A DNA stretch of 64,000 bases, taken from contig JAVHNS010000013.1 in the NCBI GenBank assembly GCA_036872755.1, forward strand, positions 744,001 through 808,000, read 5' to 3'. Shown here piece after piece: positions 62,501 through 64,000 of this stretch (position 1 is its first letter; the number at the start of each line of letters is the position of its first letter). Made by a program: the position numbers and the translations under genes. The stretch is from Orbilia blumenaviensis. Lineage: Eukaryota > Ascomycota > Orbiliomycetes > Orbiliales > Orbiliaceae. The notes under the pieces were generated by a model. That model was not told the DNA's origin, made no database searches, and saw only the letters and a program-made list of their open reading frames with translations.

Positions 62501-64000
62501 GGGGTGCAGATCAAGCAGTGAGTACTTAGTATATGCCGAGTCTATCGGCACAGCGGCTCCGATATTGCGGTAAATGATCACGAATATCTTGACGCCTTCG
62601 CTAGCTTTTCTCTGAAGTAGTCTATCCAATCGCCACTTATGGGACACTGCCGGTGGGCGCCGTAGGTACTAAATACGGTCAGTTCTGTTATAGTTGTCAT
62701 TGCGAGGAATAAATGCTTACAATCTCCGGGCTCAGCCACCAATCGTGAATATAGATAACGTCTTTGGCCATCGAAAGCGCACGACTGACGTTCCAAAAAT
62801 AATCTCTCCCATCAACGAGCCACTGTGCGAAGCAGTACTGTCTAACTGGCGCAAAACTATCAAATCGGTGCTTCTTGGACCAAACAGTGTGTTCCGCCAT
62901 GTACTTGATGCTGTCAAAGAACTGGTTGAGCTGCCTCTCATTCTTAGCAAGAAGTTTGATCTTCCGTTCAGAGTTCTGGAGCTTCAACTTGTGGTGCTGC
63001 GGATGAGCCGGATTAGTTGAGGCACTCGCCACCGCCTTTGGATTCTTAGGCAAAGAGCGTTTGGCATCGAGTAGGAAATCACTATCAACCAGAATCACAT
63101 CATAGATGTTCATCTCCTCCGGCGAATCAACGCAAACAATATAACTGTGGCGAACGAGGAACCATTTCGGGCGATGCCCTTTAATGATGCTACCCGGTGC
63201 CCATCCCCGGCGGAATTCAGACCCCTTCGAGGATTGGATAATCAAGTATCCTTCTTTTCCGTGGTAACTGTTTTCGGCAGCGAGACGGATGCCAAGGGAT
63301 GAGAGTTCAAGGAATTTGCACAGACGGTTCGAATCAGGACGGAATATCATGATACGGACGAGTTCTTGAAGATACTTCTCAAGTTTCTTCCGTTGTTTGA
63401 TAGAAAATCCATCCCGTCGTAAGATAGGAGTAGACCCAACCGCGGCTCCGGCCAACGTGCCGATTCCGAGAGCAATACCAGCGCCGATATTTCCAGGTTC
63501 AATTGTCTCAATAGGGTGTCCCCCAGTCGAGTTACGACGGACAGGAGGCCGCTTCTTCGCAGAGAAGGTTCTTCGAATAGACCCCGCAAAACTATTTTTT
63601 CGCGGCATTTCGTAGTCCTCACTATCATCGTCGTAGGTGGGCTGTCGAACCGGGGGTCCTGGCCGAGGAACTGCAAGAAGATTAGACGGGCCAGCGGTGC
63701 TCGTCCCAGCAGCAGAGCTAGGACCGGCAGCGTTAGGGTCGACTGCTGCGTTCGCCGTGAGGGGACGTTCCGTCAAAGCACCAGCATTCATGCGGGTGTT
63801 GGTTGCCGTCTCGTCCCCGCTATCATCTGAAGAATCTCCTAGGCCTCTCCACCCCTTTAAGTAGGGGATCGACGCTTTAGGAAACTTAGGAAGTTGATGT
63901 TTTGCTCCCTCGCCCAACGATGTATACGTATTGCTGAGGTCTTGAAGACGGTACTTCGTGTGCAGGTTGAAGAAGTCGCGGAATTCGCGATGGATAACCC
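59556..64000 (-). CDS. Phospholipase D1 (Spo14/PLD1 type), 5' end beyond the window
   Basis: Three exons are visible: 62721-64000 (open at the right edge), 61514-62668 and 59556-61463, about 1446 residues. The edge begins inside a PX domain (VIHREFRDFFNLHTKYRLQ). After a Ser/Pro-rich insert comes a PH domain (KEGYLIIQSSKGSEFRRGW, RPKWFLVRHSYIVCVD). Two HKD half-sites follow: HHEKLLIVDHTVVFLGGLDL, and HAKCMVVDDRIAIIGSANIN, which is split by an intron directly after its HAK. Other family blocks are IYIHDWWLSPEI, YIENQFFI and SICRGEGSIFGKLK. The enzyme hydrolyses phosphatidylcholine to phosphatidic acid and choline at membranes and is activated by PIP2. The C-terminal region carries a long Gly/Ser/Glu-rich disordered insertion, then a short conserved end (ELLSLIVGHLVVWPYEWL). 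Confidence 0.93.

Overview
The window is nuclear DNA from a filamentous ascomycete (Pezizomycotina). The evidence is short GT-AG introns of about 50-80 bases with CTAAC/CTGAT-like branch sites, fungal cellulose-binding modules (CBM1) on secreted hydrolases, a NACHT/ankyrin NLR with an N-terminal nucleoside-phosphorylase domain, a fungal STAND N-terminal domain, and orthologues of Snf1, Erv25, Sdh5, Lsb1/Pin3 and Spo14/PLD1. A leotiomycete is possible but the sequence does not prove it. The gene models below were built by hand. In nearly all of them splice phases and exon length sums agree, which is the main reason for confidence in the boundaries.

Layout: 1-6 kb holds a calponin-homology/calponin-repeat actin-binding protein (+) and a ten-exon LaeA/TAM-type methyltransferase (-). 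6-9 kb is AT-rich with no gene I can support. 9-13.4 kb holds a GFA/CENP-V-fold protein with a very large insertion and an SH3 protein (both +). 13.9-17.9 kb has two secreted CBM1 glycoside hydrolases in tandem (GH30 with C-terminal CBM1, GH16 with N-terminal CBM1; both -). 19-23.4 kb is housekeeping: tryptophanyl-tRNA synthetase (+), Erv25 (-), a PRELI/Ups lipid-transfer protein (+). 24.5-31.2 kb has two unrecognised predicted secreted proteins (434 aa and 1113 aa) on either side of the SDH assembly factor Sdh5. 32-37 kb has SNF1 (-) and the complex I assembly factor NDUFAF2/mimitin (-).

38.8-48.1 kb is the most interesting part: an accessory island with two large innate-immunity-like genes on the + strand. 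The first is a PNP-NACHT-ankyrin NLR with five nearly identical ankyrin repeats. The second is a 1277-residue protein combining a fungal STAND N-terminal domain, a ubiquitin-like segment, a conserved central region, a C3HC4 RING finger and an ankyrin-like C-terminus. Gene-poor DNA surrounds them, along with three copies of a short repeat (core TAGTCTCGGTCCCAG). One copy sits between 9-base direct repeats and supplies the stop codon of the RING gene.

50-64 kb returns to conserved genes: a MARVEL-domain membrane protein (-), a 14-zinc-knuckle CnjB-like protein (+), a short conserved hypothetical (+), an intron-containing tRNA-Leu(AAG) (-), and PLD1/Spo14 (-), which runs off the right edge. The tryptophanyl-tRNA synthetase gene is one base short at an A5 run, which looks like an assembly error or a true frameshift.
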